27,286 nucleotides of DNA from Cylindrotheca closterium (GCA_933822405.4 CAKOGP040001469.1:1-27286); one strand, 5' to 3'. Counted from the stretch's first letter, positions 1 to 11,200 are shown. A program made the numbers and translations. Notes: generated by a model from the letters alone, not told the origin.

Positions 1-1353
1 CACATTTCCTTTCTTGACTTGATCAGTCATAAAGAAATATCGAATGTTCAAAGCTCGGCTTCGCTTTCCGGCACTATCACGTCCATTCTTTTCCAATAGA
101 ATAGAACTCTTGTTATCCTGGTATAGGGTGTTCTCTTCAACAGGATAACCTTGTGCTTCCACAAACAATTTTGTCCACAATATCTGTGTCGCAGCATCAT
201 CCACACCAATCAATTCGGCTTCTGTTGAACTTCGACTGTTCAACTTCTGCTTCTTTGAGATTATTTGCAATCCTCCCTCACCCATAGTCAATACACCTCC
301 AGTGTGACTTCTGAAATCCGGATGAACTGCAAATGATGCATCAATATACCATTTAAAAGTTTGTAAATCGTTTGCACTCAGCGTCAGGTGCATTCCTTTT
401 GTTCCATTAAGATAATACATCAGCTTCATTAGCTTCTTCCAATCAGTTTCATTTGGTTTCTGTACTCTTGTAGAAAGTACTGAAATAGTTGGAGCAATAT
501 CCAATCTCGCTCTCGTACTCAGAAATAATCCTTTGGCGATGAATGTGTGAAAAGTTTCACGTTTTTCATCATCCAATTTTTCTCCTTTTCCGATTGATAG
601 CAAATCGTTACTTGCTGGTGTCTTACACCCTTCATTTTTGTTGAACTACACAGGAAATTCATTCAACATTTGATTAATATAGTCATCCATTCGGACTTTG
701 ACTTTCCCCCTTTTACTGAAATCTAGGGTCATTCCCAAATATTTGTGAATTTTTCCTCTCTTGGATTTGACTGGTTTGATTGAACCATACTTTTGATTCA
801 TCCATTCACAAAAATCATCATTCACTTTTGGATCAATGTAGCTTGATAATAGATTGTCCACATGAAATCAAATAGTTTGTTGTTTGCCGTTCACAATCTT
901 GTTGGCAATACAGCCATTGTATGGATTGAAAATAAAACCATGTTTATCCATGTCTCCTCTCAACTTTTTGTACCAAAGCATAGAGGCCTCTAACATCCCG
1001 TAGATGGCTCGTAATACTCTCATGTAAATCACTTGTTTTCCGTTCTCAATTACAACGTAATCATGATACCTTGGCTCCAGTCGTATCATCATGTCAACCA
1101 ATAAACCAGTGATCTTCATCATCACTCTTGATTTCGCATCCATTGGCATTTGAGTTTGAATAAATGCATTTGGAATATCCAAAGACATCATCTCTCGTCC
1201 TTCATATGCATCAATTACACATGTGATCATAATCACTTCCAATGCTGCAGTCGGACTTGAAGTATCCTCTCAAGAAAGCCATTCTTGAGTTCCATCTCCT
1301 TTGTATACACATCTTCCTTTTATTTCACCAGTGTTTTTTTTCTGCTAATAACA
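1..1353 (-). pseudogene. pol: reverse transcriptase and RNase H of Copia element 1 pol (decayed, 3' end outside window)
   Basis: RT synthesises element cDNA and RNase H removes the RNA template. RT motif A is DIPNAFIQ (first catalytic Asp near 1177). The active-site box usually read YVDD is here HVDN (853-861, GTG GAC AAT), so the second Asp is replaced by Asn. RNase H follows with WYIDAS (Asp at 340-342), STEAEL and LYQDNKSS, and the frame is still open at base 1. In-frame stops are TGA 1270-1272, TGA 868-870 and TAG 646-648. The 645 bp left of the last stop are uninterrupted. With several stops and a changed active site this copy cannot be autonomous. Confidence 0.85.
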
Positions 1354-4179
1354 TCATAGCATCTTGTGCTCTTCTTCTTTCAAATCAGTCATGTCTTCAA
1401 CATGAATTGGTTCCCAACATTCTCTTTGTATCAATTGGTCAAGTTCTTTCATCACAGCCTTATTGCCTTCATCTTTGAATAATTTCAGTCCCTTATTTAG
1501 GTAGTATTGTTGGATAAACGATACTCCTTCATTTTGAACTTTATCCTTGATTTGTTGCATGAATCGCGCAATCAGAGTTGCCTTATCTTTTCCATATTCG
1601 GCTTTCTTGTCACTTCCAACCTGTTGGAATAGTAGATTGTATTTCGACTCTTTTTTCGGAATCCTTTTCCTTGAATTTTCCTTCATTGAAATTATTTCAT
1701 TCAAATAACCTTTCAATTTCTTGACTTTTTCCTTTTTTCTCATTGCACTCCTGTCCTTTAGCAAATTACACTTTGGTTTCTTTTGATTCAGGTGTTGTTG
1801 ATTATACCTTGGTTGATCCCAATTTTTACGTTCGGTTGGTCTCATTTTTATTTCGTCTTGAACATAAGATTTACCACTCCTGGTTTTCCTTGGACTGAAT
1901 ATGTCCTCTTTATTCACTTCATCATTTTTATAATTATTGTCGTCACTTGATTTGTCCGAATTATCATCAGATTCATCATTTTCATTCTCATTATCATCCA
2001 AATTTGCCACCAATTTGCAAACATCATTGACTTGATTTTCACATTCTTTGATTTCATCTTGAATTCGATCAATTAAATTGTCATTTTCCTCATATGTTTT
2101 GCGGGTTTCCTCGATTTGTTCTTCATCGTTAAGTGATTTGACATCTTCCTTGTCTTTTTGTATGTCTTCTTCAATTTCTTGAATCTTTTCATTTAAATCT
2201 TCATCATTCTGATATTTTTCATTTGGATTGGGATCTTGATCGGAATTATCATCATCATTTCTCCGTCTCAATCGTTCATAAATACCTGCAACACTCCTGT
2301 CTTCTGTCTGTTCTTCAACATTTTTGGTGTGCTCATTGTCATAGTTTTCAATAAATTCTTCCGCTTCTTCAAGTAAAGCATCAATTTCATCTTGATCAAC
2401 CTTTTCATTACGAAGATTCTCATCACTTCGTTTGTATTCATTTTTGCTTGGAATATATGTATCATCCCACAGTTCATCTGGGTCCACTCCTGCGAGCAAA
2501 TCACCATCCAATATGATTTCACCATTCTTCCAATGATAAGTACGCAAATCACGAACGCCCTTGTCGTGTGCCATTTGTTCCACAATTTTGATCACTTGCT
2601 TGGTGATCGGAAGTACCATTACATAGGGTCTCGTTACTGTCTTTTTTGTATTAAGATCAAGTAACATATGTCCCGCTTGTATGCTGTCATTTACTCCAAG
2701 ATAAATACCATCAATCGTTCTTGATTGTTGACTGTTGTTGGTCGTGTGACCATATCCTTGTACAAAGGATCCAATTTCAGCAACACATTTTTTATGTGGA
2801 CTGTAATATTTCAAAATTCCCTCCTTTGCAGGATAAAAGTTAATAACCTTTGTCACATGCTTGAGTAAAGCAATAGTCAAAACCTTGGGAATTGCCTTGA
2901 ACACCATTTGATGATAGTGTGCTTGGAAAAATCCTTTCAATGTTTGATTGCTGTGCTCAATAGTTGATTCGTGTTTGCCCGGCGCGGCATAATTCATGGT
3001 CACATCCATATTATCTTTCACGTCATCAAATACCGGTTGGAACTTGTTGTCGCAATAAATAGTTTTGATTCAAAATTCCGCATGATTATAAATGCGTGAA
3101 ATTTTGTCAATCGACTTGTAAATAGCATCTTTCGTCCGATCTTTCAGTTCAGTACAGAATGGGAATTTGATCGCTTTGTCAATACTGACAAAAAACGCGA
3201 CATTGTTGATAAACATAATGTCAATGCATAAATCCAGGTTCGAATTGTGTTTCAAGAGTTCCTTGGGCATTTCGATCCAATCATCAACCACCGCCTTTTG
3301 TGTTGGTTGCTTTTGTTTGCCCTTAATTGTTGAAACGCTCGGTCCGTATATCTTTTCAGAGATATTAACATCTTCCTCCGTAATTGGACAATTTTTGAAA
3401 ATATTTCCCTGAATCGCCAACTTGAATAGTTCTGCACCAGGTGCTCACATCATATGATAGCCACTTTGTGCAACATTTGCTCGTTTCACTTGTTTGTTTG
3501 TGAAACCCTCTTTGTTCTTCTCCACACTCTGTAGAGCACAGTACCCTTGCACATCATTATTATCAAGTCCACATGCATGGTCATGAAACATTGTTGTTAC
3601 CATAGCAGGTTCGTCAACCAAAGAATATAATCCATTGCGATGTCCAAATCGCCATGTAGTCCCGTTTCTAGTCACAAAGAAGCTGTTCTCTCTCTTTGTG
3701 TCCATAAATACATCAAATCCATCTTGTACCATATTTGACAAACTGTTGACGTTGTCACTAGCTCGTGTGTCAAGCTTACAAACAGAATCAAATACCTTAT
3801 CAATTCCTTCTCTATAAATTTCTCTTCCCTCCACATTGGAGGCATAATGGAATCCTCCATGAATTCCTTGTAGACTTCCTTCTTTAAAGTCATCTTCATT
3901 GGTTTGCAAATGAAAAGTAGATCCACTATCCAAGTGGATACCAGTATTGTTGTGTTGAAATAACATCATCCCTTGTTGTCTTGGATGATTGTCAGTATGT
4001 CCTCGTTGAATAAATTGTCCTCCATGGGATCCATTGTTGGAACGTCCATAGTTCCATTGAGTGTTTGAATCTCCCGATTCATTATCATCACGCGTTGCAT
4101 TATCATCACGTTGCATATTCTGTTGATTACCACGACTATTTGCGTCCGAATAATCCCTATATTTGTCCGGGTTTTTCCA
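1354..4179 (-). pseudogene. pol: protease-integrase and acidic hinge of Copia element 1 pol (decayed)
   Basis: The aspartic protease motif HLDSGST is encoded around 3928. It is followed by a pre-integrase region and the integrase motif IYGPSVSTIKGK. The integrase acidic residues appear in order: D in DIMFIN near 3220, D in YCDNKF at 3049-3051, and an E in the HESTIEHSNQTLK region near 2958. Single TGA codons at 3445-3447 and 3070-3072 interrupt one continuous frame. The residues on both sides of each stop continue without a shift. After integrase comes a hinge of roughly 240 residues, rich in Asp, Glu, Asn and Lys (about 1900-2500). It is followed by the RPTERKNWDQPRY motif that precedes RT in diatom-type Copia. 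The frame ends at 1354, where two closely spaced shifts (1330-1370, one at an A8 run) lead into RT. Confidence 0.85.
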
Positions 4180-4182
4180 CTA

Positions 4183-5330
4183 ATCCTGCGGCTTCAATTT
4201 GTCCGCACATTGAGGTGCGACATGATCTTTCGATCCGCATACAAAACACGCTCGAGTTTGTTGTTGTGAAAACTGAGCTCCGTCATTTTGATTGTTTTTG
4301 ACTTGTTTTGTTTTCCTTGTCCATTTGAATTTCCTCCATTCAAATTCTTCTTCCTGTTATCGTGCTTGTAATGATTCAAAACATCAGCAACCTTTTTTAA
4401 AGTAGTTCAAAATGTACAATGTTGTTTGAAATCCAGATGTTTCAACTTGTATTGTGCCATCATTCCATCAATTCTTGATTGATACTTGGCTCTATTGGAA
4501 TTATACAGAAATCTGTTGGCCATGAATCTTTCCCATGATTCCTTCTTGTGTTGGGATCGTTGAGCATGGCTTCCCAATAAATCTTATTCCTGACTCTTCT
4601 CAGTAAATTTGTCCAAAAAATCATCACCAAGCAAAGCTTGTAATGCCTTTGCCCTTTCTTCAAATAGTTTACGAAAACTCGCAATGTTTTCCTTCTCCCT
4701 TTGATGGCAATTAATCAGATTGCTCATTGTCTTCCACAGACCAAAATATTCCCATTCTGTATCAACAGTAGTCGTCATAAATTTCTTGATCCGCATCAAT
4801 AACTCCACAGGATCATTGAATAGTTTGTTTTCAAAGTCAGCTTCTCGCTCAAGCTTGTCCACCATATGATCGGTGCACATCTTCATAATCATTCCATAGA
4901 CATTGCGTTTATTGTTATCAAACGCATTCTTCCTGGCCTTCCAATCCTTTCGATCAGCCAAATAGTTAGTTCTTCTTTCTTCATTCTTGATCTCCTTATC
5001 AGGATCGCTGTCATTAGTCACCAATACCAATGTTGGTTTCACACTTTCAATATCAAACAGACTCAAGGTTTGTACACTCTGAATCATGTCATCAATATGA
5101 TCCATCTTCATTGTTGACATTTTAATCACCAATGTCTTCTTCACTTCATCAAAGCTAAATTCAGGAATGTTTCCTCTAGTCAGAGGATGAAACTTCTTTT
5201 CTTTCTGGCTACCATTGCCACTCTTATTTCCATTGTATTGACCATTACCTTGGCCTTGCTGCAATCTTCCTCGTCCAGCATTTCTTCCATTGGAACCACG
5301 TCCAGTATTCTGAAATTGTCCACTCATCAT
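4183..5330 (-). pseudogene. gag: gag of Copia element 1 with CCHC zinc knuckle (decayed)
   Basis: Gag builds the particle and its zinc knuckle binds the element RNA. The frame upstream reaches a TTG at 5336, but the first ATG codons are at 5330 and 5327. The N-terminus is Gly/Asn/Gln-rich. The middle carries the Copia gag core, including a DPVELLMRIKKFM-like stretch that is matched in element 2 gag. The frame is cut by TAA (4584-4586) and TGA (4407-4409) and shifts near 4300 at an A-rich run. It then gives a canonical knuckle at 4207-4248 of the form CFVC-x4-H-x4-C. An in-frame TAG at 4180-4182 separates it from the protease part. All lesions sit in otherwise continuous homology, so this is a decayed gene, not a different one. 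Confidence 0.85.
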
Positions 5331-5404
5331 GAGCAAGTTCCTATTCTTTCAAGTCATAGGAATATATCGACTCCCAATTCAATTCAGTGACTTTTTATAA
5401 TATA

Positions 5405-5955
5405 TGTTAGAAGTAAGCGATCCACTGCTGCCAGCAATCTACCTGTTCAATTGACTGCGATTTAGCTGTCCAGGTATTGTTGCCTTCTAAGTATATGAAT
5501 TTATAGTATATAGAAGTATATAGATCTATCAGAGATCCTACTTTATCAACCAATTCACTCGTTGCTAGCAATATAGTATAAAAAGTGAGAACAGTCTGTC
5601 AACTTTTGACTTTGACTCTTTCTTCTCCAGCTCAGTGGAAATTCTCAGAATTCTCTCTACGTCAGCCTGACATGCTGCAAGTTCAATCTGCTTATCTGAT
5701 CATCTTCCACTGTAGTGGGTACTTTGATTAGTATCCAACTTTGGTTCTTGCTTGAATCTTGCTTTCTTACATCATCAACATGATGATTTCCATAGAAATA
5801 AATTGTCTTTTCTGACTTGCCACACACGATATTTTTAGTCGTATCAGTCTTCATTTTTAGTCGTATCAGTCGACATCATTTCTCTATCGTTCACATGTAT
5901 TCTCTTTTTCTTGTTTCTCCAAATATGTACTCCGAAAATCCTAATATATCCAACA
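5405..5955 (-). repeat. 5' LTR of Copia element 1 (551 bp)
   Basis: Read on the minus strand this segment begins TGTTGGATAT and ends CTTCTAACA, giving the TG...CA ends and short TGTT/AACA inverted termini of an LTR. The outer edge cuts into the gag frame of element 2. The inner edge is followed by 74 bp of leader and then the gag start of element 1. It contains a 19-bp direct repeat with a 3-bp spacer (5831-5849 and 5853-5871). The second LTR is outside the window, so the boundaries rest on terminal dinucleotides, resemblance to the family-2 LTR ends and the broken target frame. I could not identify a primer-binding site complementary to a familiar tRNA just inside it. Confidence 0.8.
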
Positions 5956-6898
5956 GGTAGAGGTTCACTCCCGGAATTTTAATCACTTTCATGTGAATTT
6001 TCAACATATCCTGTGCTTTGCTGACCGTCTTTGGATAATAATCCACTTCTCTGAAATAGTTTGTCTGAAGATCCAGCATCAGAGGAGCTGTTCTTGTTTG
6101 ATCGCAGTTGCACAGATATCCTGTTGCAAGAACGGCTTCAAAGATATCATCCTTGAACTTGTTTTGAGCAGCAGTATTGGTGCTAGCAGTAGCAGTATAC
6201 GCTTTTGTCTTGATGGCAAAATCTCGGAACCAGGCCACGCCATATAGATCTTGCAGGACTTCAGCCTGTCTCAAGAATTGTTCCTTGAAATGCATCAAGT
6301 TTTTGGTTGTTCCTTGATTCATAGCAAAGAACTTTTGATTCGCTTCCCAGAAATCCAAGAAATCATACTCAGCATCAGCACTCTTCTTCATGAATCGTTA
6401 AATACGTTTCAAGAGTTCGATTGGATCTTCAAGAGTAGTCGTGAAATCGGCTTCACCTCAAAGCTTGATATCCATTGCCTTCGTCACAAACTTCAGCATG
6501 ATGTTTGATTTGACAGTTCTCTTGTTTGTCTCCAAGTAGGCTGATCTTCGCATGTTCTCGTCGAGCTTTGCAGAATAGAGAATCTTGTTTTGGTCCATCT
6601 CTGTTTCTCTTGCAACAGCTTCAGTTTGAGTTGGAGCGTTCAATCTTGGAGCGATCGCATTGAAGTCGATCGACTTTCCATCTCAAATTGATTTCACCAT
6701 GTCTTTGGAACATTTCATTCCAGAAGCTTGGATATAGTCAATCACTCTTTCTTTGGCATCTTTGTACGACAATCTTGCCTTTCCACCTTTTTCATCTTTT
6801 GTTGAAAATAGATGTTTCACAACTGTTGAACTTGAATTACTCTTGACTTTCTGAGGAGTCACACGTCCTCTTCCACCACCGGATGAAGAACATCCCAT
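5956..6898 (-). pseudogene. gag: N-terminal gag of Copia element 2 (truncated by element 1 insertion)
   Basis: The first ATG in the frame is at 6898 (MGCSSSGGGRGRV). Upstream codons to 6916 are open but begin with GTG. One frame runs to the element 1 junction and is broken by TGA (6683-6685), TGA (6458-6460) and TAA (6398-6400). The residues show the Copia gag pattern: a polar N-terminus, LEDPIELLKRI, a helical core around 6391-6000, and DYYPKTVSKAQDMLKIH near the end. The zinc knuckle is missing because element 1 interrupts the gene. The matching knuckle is seen in the related pieces at 7490-7868 and 26929-27286. The last residues before the break are VNLY, which also begin the plus-strand piece at 7490. 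Confidence 0.82.
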
Positions 6899-6980
6899 CG
6901 TCAACGAATCACTCACTCCTTTGTAGATAAGGCAGTGCTGTTCTTGACGTAAATTTGTTTTGTTGCCTTTTGTGATTGAA

Positions 6981-7489
6981 TGTTAGAATAAAGCAAAATG
7001 TGCTCTATCGTGAGCGCCTTTAGCGCTCAGAACAAACTCTCTGCAATCTAAATTCGTAATTGTCTGTACAACACTTTCACAACAATAGTTCTCCTGTGTC
7101 TAGGTAGACTTTGAGTGAAATTGTTCTTATTTGATTAATATTTGGCTTGAATTGATGATTCAATCACAAAAGTAAGTTCCAAAATTTTCCCTTGGAAAAT
7201 CCCTTGTTTAACAGAACTTGATTCGACCTCTACGACAATTCTGTGTTGAATGCAGTACTTTGGGACATCTGGTATTATTCCCTACTGCACTGTACACAAC
7301 ACCGATATCACACTTGTATAGGGTCATTCCCTTTTTGTGTGGATGTAGATTGTCCGACAGACTTGCGTTCAGCATACTTGCGTCGAATCCCGACATCACG
7401 ATCAAAGTCCGATCGTACGTGTCAAAAACTTTGTACTTGAATAGTTTCTTTTTGGAATGTAAAAACTCATATTTCGTCATATCCCAACA
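6981..7489 (-). repeat. family-2 LTR, copy A (5' LTR of element 2)
   Basis: This 509-bp unit reads on the minus strand from TGTTGGGATATGAC to GCTTTATTCTAACA. A second complete copy of the same length lies at 26075-26583 and a truncated copy at 26636-26928. The shared abrupt ends, TG...CA termini and placement 82 bp before gag identify it as an LTR in minus orientation. It carries a perfect 7-bp stem with a 5-base loop (TGAGCGC-CTTTA-GCGCTCA) near 7011-7029. Copy A keeps many CpG sites that are TpG or CpA in the other copies. The minus-strand open frame inside it is not matched by a known protein and I do not treat it as a gene. Confidence 0.88.
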
Positions 7490-7868
7490 GTGAACCTCTA
7501 CCAAGGAAAAGACCAACCTAATAAAGTTAGGTAAAGGAAAAGGAAAGGGGAAACGGAAGGATGAAAAAAAGGCAGCATGTTATGTGTGTGGCAACGAAGA
7601 CCATATGTCTCCAAAATGCCCAATCAGACTGCTACCAAAGATCCAATGGAAGAATCAGGATCAATATGTAGACCATGGGAAGAAGCTCAATCTTATTCAG
7701 ATTGGAGCAACTGTCCCAGCAACTGTCCCAGCAACTGTCCCAGCAACTGTCCCAGCTACTGTTCCAGCTATAGTTCCTTGAGCTTCATCATCCACAAGTG
7801 GAGCATCAAGTGTTGCAGGAAGCGTTAACACACCTTTGCGACTTGCTGGTACTACAGGTAATCAAATG
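7490..7868 (+). pseudogene. gag: Copia gag fragment with zinc knuckle (relic element X)
   Basis: This plus-strand piece starts GTGAACCTCTACC, the same bases at which element 2's own gag is interrupted, so it continues gag in the same family. A Lys/Gly-rich linker (7525-7575) leads to a canonical CYVC-x4-H-x4-C knuckle at 7578-7619. A short repeat array encoding ATVP units and a Ser/Thr/Gly-rich tail follow. A one-base shift in the linker and a TGA at about 7779 break it. The minus-strand gag at the right edge of the window has almost the same residues. Similarity to that copy stops at 7868, which marks the junction with the central DNA-transposon region. The protease and first half of integrase expected next are not found. 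Confidence 0.8.
7707..7778 (+). repeat. 12-bp coding tandem repeat (ATVP units) in gag fragment
   Basis: Five 12-bp units of the form GCAACTGTCCCA, the last one slightly changed, plus a sixth diverged unit encode ATVP five times followed by AIVP. The related gag at the right edge of the window has only ATVLATVPAIVP at the same place. The array has therefore expanded or contracted between copies of this family. Confidence 0.9.
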
Positions 7869-8281
7869 GTCAAAGTCCACATGGGCCATATTTCTCACAC
7901 TCCAGATCATATCTTGAGCGTAGTCCAAGCTCTTGCGTGCAATAGCCTCATCTGAAACAGTAGGTATGACCTTTTTAGGAAGAAATTGCCCAAAATTTCC
8001 TATGGTCTGCCCTTTTTGCGGCATGCCTTGTCTTTCCCAAAAGTCCCTTGTCCTTTTTTTCACAAGGAGCCCGCTTTTTTTGACACTCCTTTGGGGCAAA
8101 TGACACACAAGAGTCATTATGACAACCATGAGACATTGGTTGTCAGGTCCTTTTCTTCCAAAAGGTCATCGTTGTCCTGCACATCCAAACATGATGTCCT
8201 TTTTTCACAATCCATGGACAAAAAGGCTATTGATCAGCATTTTATCACTCCCCGCACTCCTTCTTATGGCACTTTTTTGTC
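7869..8281. other. left subterminal region of the central DNA transposon
   Basis: No gene is recognised here. From 8046 the sequence is rich in TGTCCTTTT-type motifs: CTTGTCCTTTTT at 8048, GGTCCTTTTC near 8149, TTGTCCTGC near 8172, ATGTCCTTTTTTC near 8192 and ATGGACAAAAAGG near 8214. The interval 8046-8067 has CCTTGT and ACAAGG arms and matches, in inverse orientation, the interval 25757-25778 at about 20 of 22 positions. Clusters of short subterminal motifs are typical of CACTA/CMC-type DNA transposons, which bind transposase there. The exact element end is not resolved. A minus-strand frame over 7870-8129 (TVSDEAIARK...) is unassigned. Confidence 0.5.
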
Positions 8282-11200
8282 ATGGCAAGCCACCATACTG
8301 AACCACAAAGCAAGAGGCCCAAATACGGAGATGTTCCACTACGGTGTCTATGCTGTAAAAGAAACTTCAAGGGGCAATATAGCAACAAACAAGGGAAGCT
8401 TACTTCATCAGGTCTTTCACAACATCTTAGGTCAACCGCAAAACCAGGTTTTAAGAAGGACCCCTGCTTTGCCCGGGCTTATAGAAATGAAGTCTGCAAG
8501 TCTGTTGATGAGATTGACTTTAAAGACTCCCGTGTGTTCCAAGCTAATCACCATGTCAACCCCCTTCTAGTTGGGGATTCTGTAAGCGATATCACTAGCC
8601 CTACTGATATTATGCCAGGCTTTGAACCTGACGGTGGATCAGAAGAAGACACTGCTGCCATGGAAGAAGAAAAGGACGAGACAGAAAAGAAGAAGGGGTC
8701 ATTTGGAATGCTTCGGGAAGCCACTCTGTTGGCTGATTTTCAGGAGTTTGTTTCAAAGACTCTTTTTGCCCATTATTCTGCTCCAGAAAGCAAGCTTAGC
8801 AACCAACAAATCAACAGCCAGACATGCCCATCTAAACTTCCACCTCAAGTATCTCAGGAAGGGCTGAGGAATTACATCCACTCCCGTCTCAACGACAATT
8901 TGGATCCTAGTTTTCAAACAGAAGACGATGGAGAATCTGTCAACTTTGAGTATGATGATGACCATGAGGAGGAGGAATCCGCAGAACTTTCCATAGAGTC
9001 AGAAGCAAGGAACAATCCAAGTGGGTCCTTTGTAATGGATCTTGATGTAGGATCCCAGTATGGGGCTAACTACCTTCCTAATGATATTACATTGCCAACT
9101 ATTAATTTTGCAGTTGATGATCCACATGCCCCCCAACCACCTCTTCACAACATCCGCAATCCTGATTCTTCCAACTACCTATTGGACCGACTGAAACAAG
9201 AAGAGTACAACCGGTAATTCATGCCACCATCTATCAGCACCCAAATGGAAGCTGACCTTCACCTCCTTTGTCTCGCAAGGAAAACACGGATGGTCAGCCT
9301 CCTCTGTTTCTGACATTCAAGCATGGGCCCACAAAGGGACCAAGAAAGAGCCTAATCTTTTTCTGTCCGACCCGACCACTCGGTCTGAATTGTTTACTCA
9401 GTTTCGACTGCACTTGGGGGTAGAAAAGACCAATGGTTTCCAGGAACACATGATTGACTGGCTCCCTGACAATCGGCCTACTAGTCTCTTTATCCGCCCA
9501 TTCTTGGATTGTGTATATGAGCTTCTGACAAACCAAGATGTGACCGGTCCCAACGGTGAGAATATCTCCTTGCCCCATCCAACCAACCCCTTCAAGTTCA
9601 GACCAGATCCCCAAGACGAACCCGATTTTGTCAGTGAAATGCATCATGGCACCTGGTGGCGTGACACCATGGAAATGAAGTGTGATGAGGGCAAAAGGGA
9701 AATGCTGGTGCCCATCATACTGTATGGGGATGAAATCACCACGGACAAGCAAGGAAAGCTAACAGCCTGTCCCTTCAACTTGACACTTGGAATATTGGAC
9801 ACTGACACCCGAAATAAAGAGCAAGCCCATACCACATTCTTCTACTACCCCGATCCTACTGTGGAGCTTGCTCATCATAAGAAAAAAGCAACCGCACATG
9901 ACAAAATGGTAAACCTTCAGAACAGCCTTGCAGTGGCACTGGCCGACATCACTAAATGGACCAACAGTGATCAAGGACTACGTTGGAAGCTCAAGTACAA
10001 TGGAGAAGAATTCCAGGTCAACATGAAATTCTCCGTTGCCTTCCTCATTGGTGATACTGACATGCATGACAAGCTTTGTGGTAAGACAGGTGGTAGCCAA
10101 ACCCATGGCATGAAGTCTCATTGTCGGCATTGCAATTGTGCAACCAAGGATCTTGTAAGCCCCAAGGAGAAGCATACTTGGATCCTGTTTGATCCCAGCA
10201 AGGTAGATCCCACATTGGATGGACACACTGCTGAATACTTTAGCAGTATAAGCCACAGCATTGTGAACAACGCCTTTGATCCCATCTGCTTTGGTGTGAA
10301 TTTCCCCAAAATTCATTGGGGAACTCCAGCAGAAACACTGCACATGCATCAAAAAGGGGGGATGGTGCGGGTTGTAGAATCGCTTGAAGGCATATAGGCC
10401 AAGCTGGTAACAAACCCAATGCTGGAGAAGAAGAGCAGGGTGCTGACACAGATGATGCTGATCCCTCTCTTGCAGCTAAGGCCAAATTTAAAAGGTGGGT
10501 GAAGAAAACCTTGGAAAGTCTGGACATCATTGGCCATCAATATGGGGCCTGTCTTGGAAGGCAATCGGAACGCAAGAAGCCCAGGACCAAATTCAATAAC
10601 TCATTGTTTGACAAGACCAAGAAATGTGGACATGAGCAGGCTGGTGTTTGTTTGTGCTTGTACCTTGCCATGATATCTGACCAGGGCCGATTTATCATGC
10701 TCCTGGAGCGTACCATGTATCCCACTTTTTACAAGGATCAGGTGGGTGCCTTTGAGTTAGTCTTGACAATGGAGCAATGGCTGAAGAAGAAAAAGTACCT
10801 GGCAAGGCATGCCCTTAACCCAGAAGGACTGGGGAAGGTCTTTGACTATTACACTGATTGGATAAGGGAGACTACCTTTCAAAAAGGCATGGGGGCTCTC
10901 TTGATCAAGAATCATCTGATGCTTCACGTCCCCCTCTACATGTTGCACTGGGGGCCTCCTCGTGGATGGGATTCTGGTCCCAGTGAATGGGCTCACAAGA
11001 CTGAGCAGAAGCAACCAGCACAAAGAACCCAAAGACGGCAGCACAGCTTTGTCAAACAATTGACTGCAAGGTACAGCAAAATGAGACTGATAGCCCTTGC
11101 AGCTCGTTTCTTCATGAGGAGCCCCCAGAGAATGAATCTAGATTGGAACCAAGAGCCATTAAAGGATGGGGGAGTTGCCCCTGGTGGTGCCAGGTTTCCT

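Larger units (their letters stand above)
1..5955 (-). mobile_element. Copia-type LTR retrotransposon, element 1 (5' LTR, gag and most of pol; cut by window edge)
   Basis: A minus-strand LTR retrotransposon whose order is LTR, gag, protease, integrase, reverse transcriptase, RNase H. Integrase before RT places it in Ty1/Copia. Its proteins resemble the CoDi elements of diatoms, judged from motif style only. The 5' LTR is at 5405-5955, gag starts near 5330, and RNase H is still open at base 1, so the 3' LTR lies outside the window. Reading 5330 down to 1, nearly the whole polyprotein stays in one frame. It is broken by in-frame stops at 4584, 4407, 4180, 3445, 3070, 1270, 868 and 646, plus frameshifts near 4300 and 1330-1370. 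The outer LTR edge at 5955 abuts gag of element 2 within its coding sequence, so element 1 inserted there. The duplicated target is probably the 5 bp at 5956-5960, but the second copy is outside the window. Confidence 0.9.
5956..7489 (-). mobile_element. Copia-type LTR retrotransposon, element 2 (5' LTR and N-terminal gag only)
   Basis: A second minus-strand Copia element of a different family from element 1. It has a 509-bp LTR (6981-7489), an 82-bp leader and a gag frame from 6898 downward, interrupted at 5955 by the LTR of element 1. The remainder should lie left of the window beyond element 1. Its outer LTR edge at 7489/7490 abuts a plus-strand piece of gag of the same family that begins GTGAACCTCTACC. 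The same 13 bases occur in element 2's own gag just before its break. This shows that element 2 inserted, in reverse orientation, into a relative's gag. Confidence 0.82.

Noticed and set aside
5331..5404. A tRNA primer-binding site just inside the element 1 LTR
   Set aside because: The bases after the LTR (TATATTATAAAAAGTC on the minus strand) do not resemble the complement of a tRNA 3' end that I know. The family-2 and Gypsy elements gave no clear site either.
7208..7516. Minus-strand open frame of about 100 codons inside the family-2 LTR, also present at 26317-26616
   Set aside because: It lies within the LTR, differs between copies mainly at CpG sites, lacks a known motif and does not extend beyond the repeat. 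LTR identity explains its recurrence.
9200..9250. An intron explaining the first frame change in the transposase (GTAATT...CAG at 9215-9236)
   Set aside because: The segment would be only about 22-24 bp and splicing does not bring the downstream frame into phase. A frameshift is simpler.
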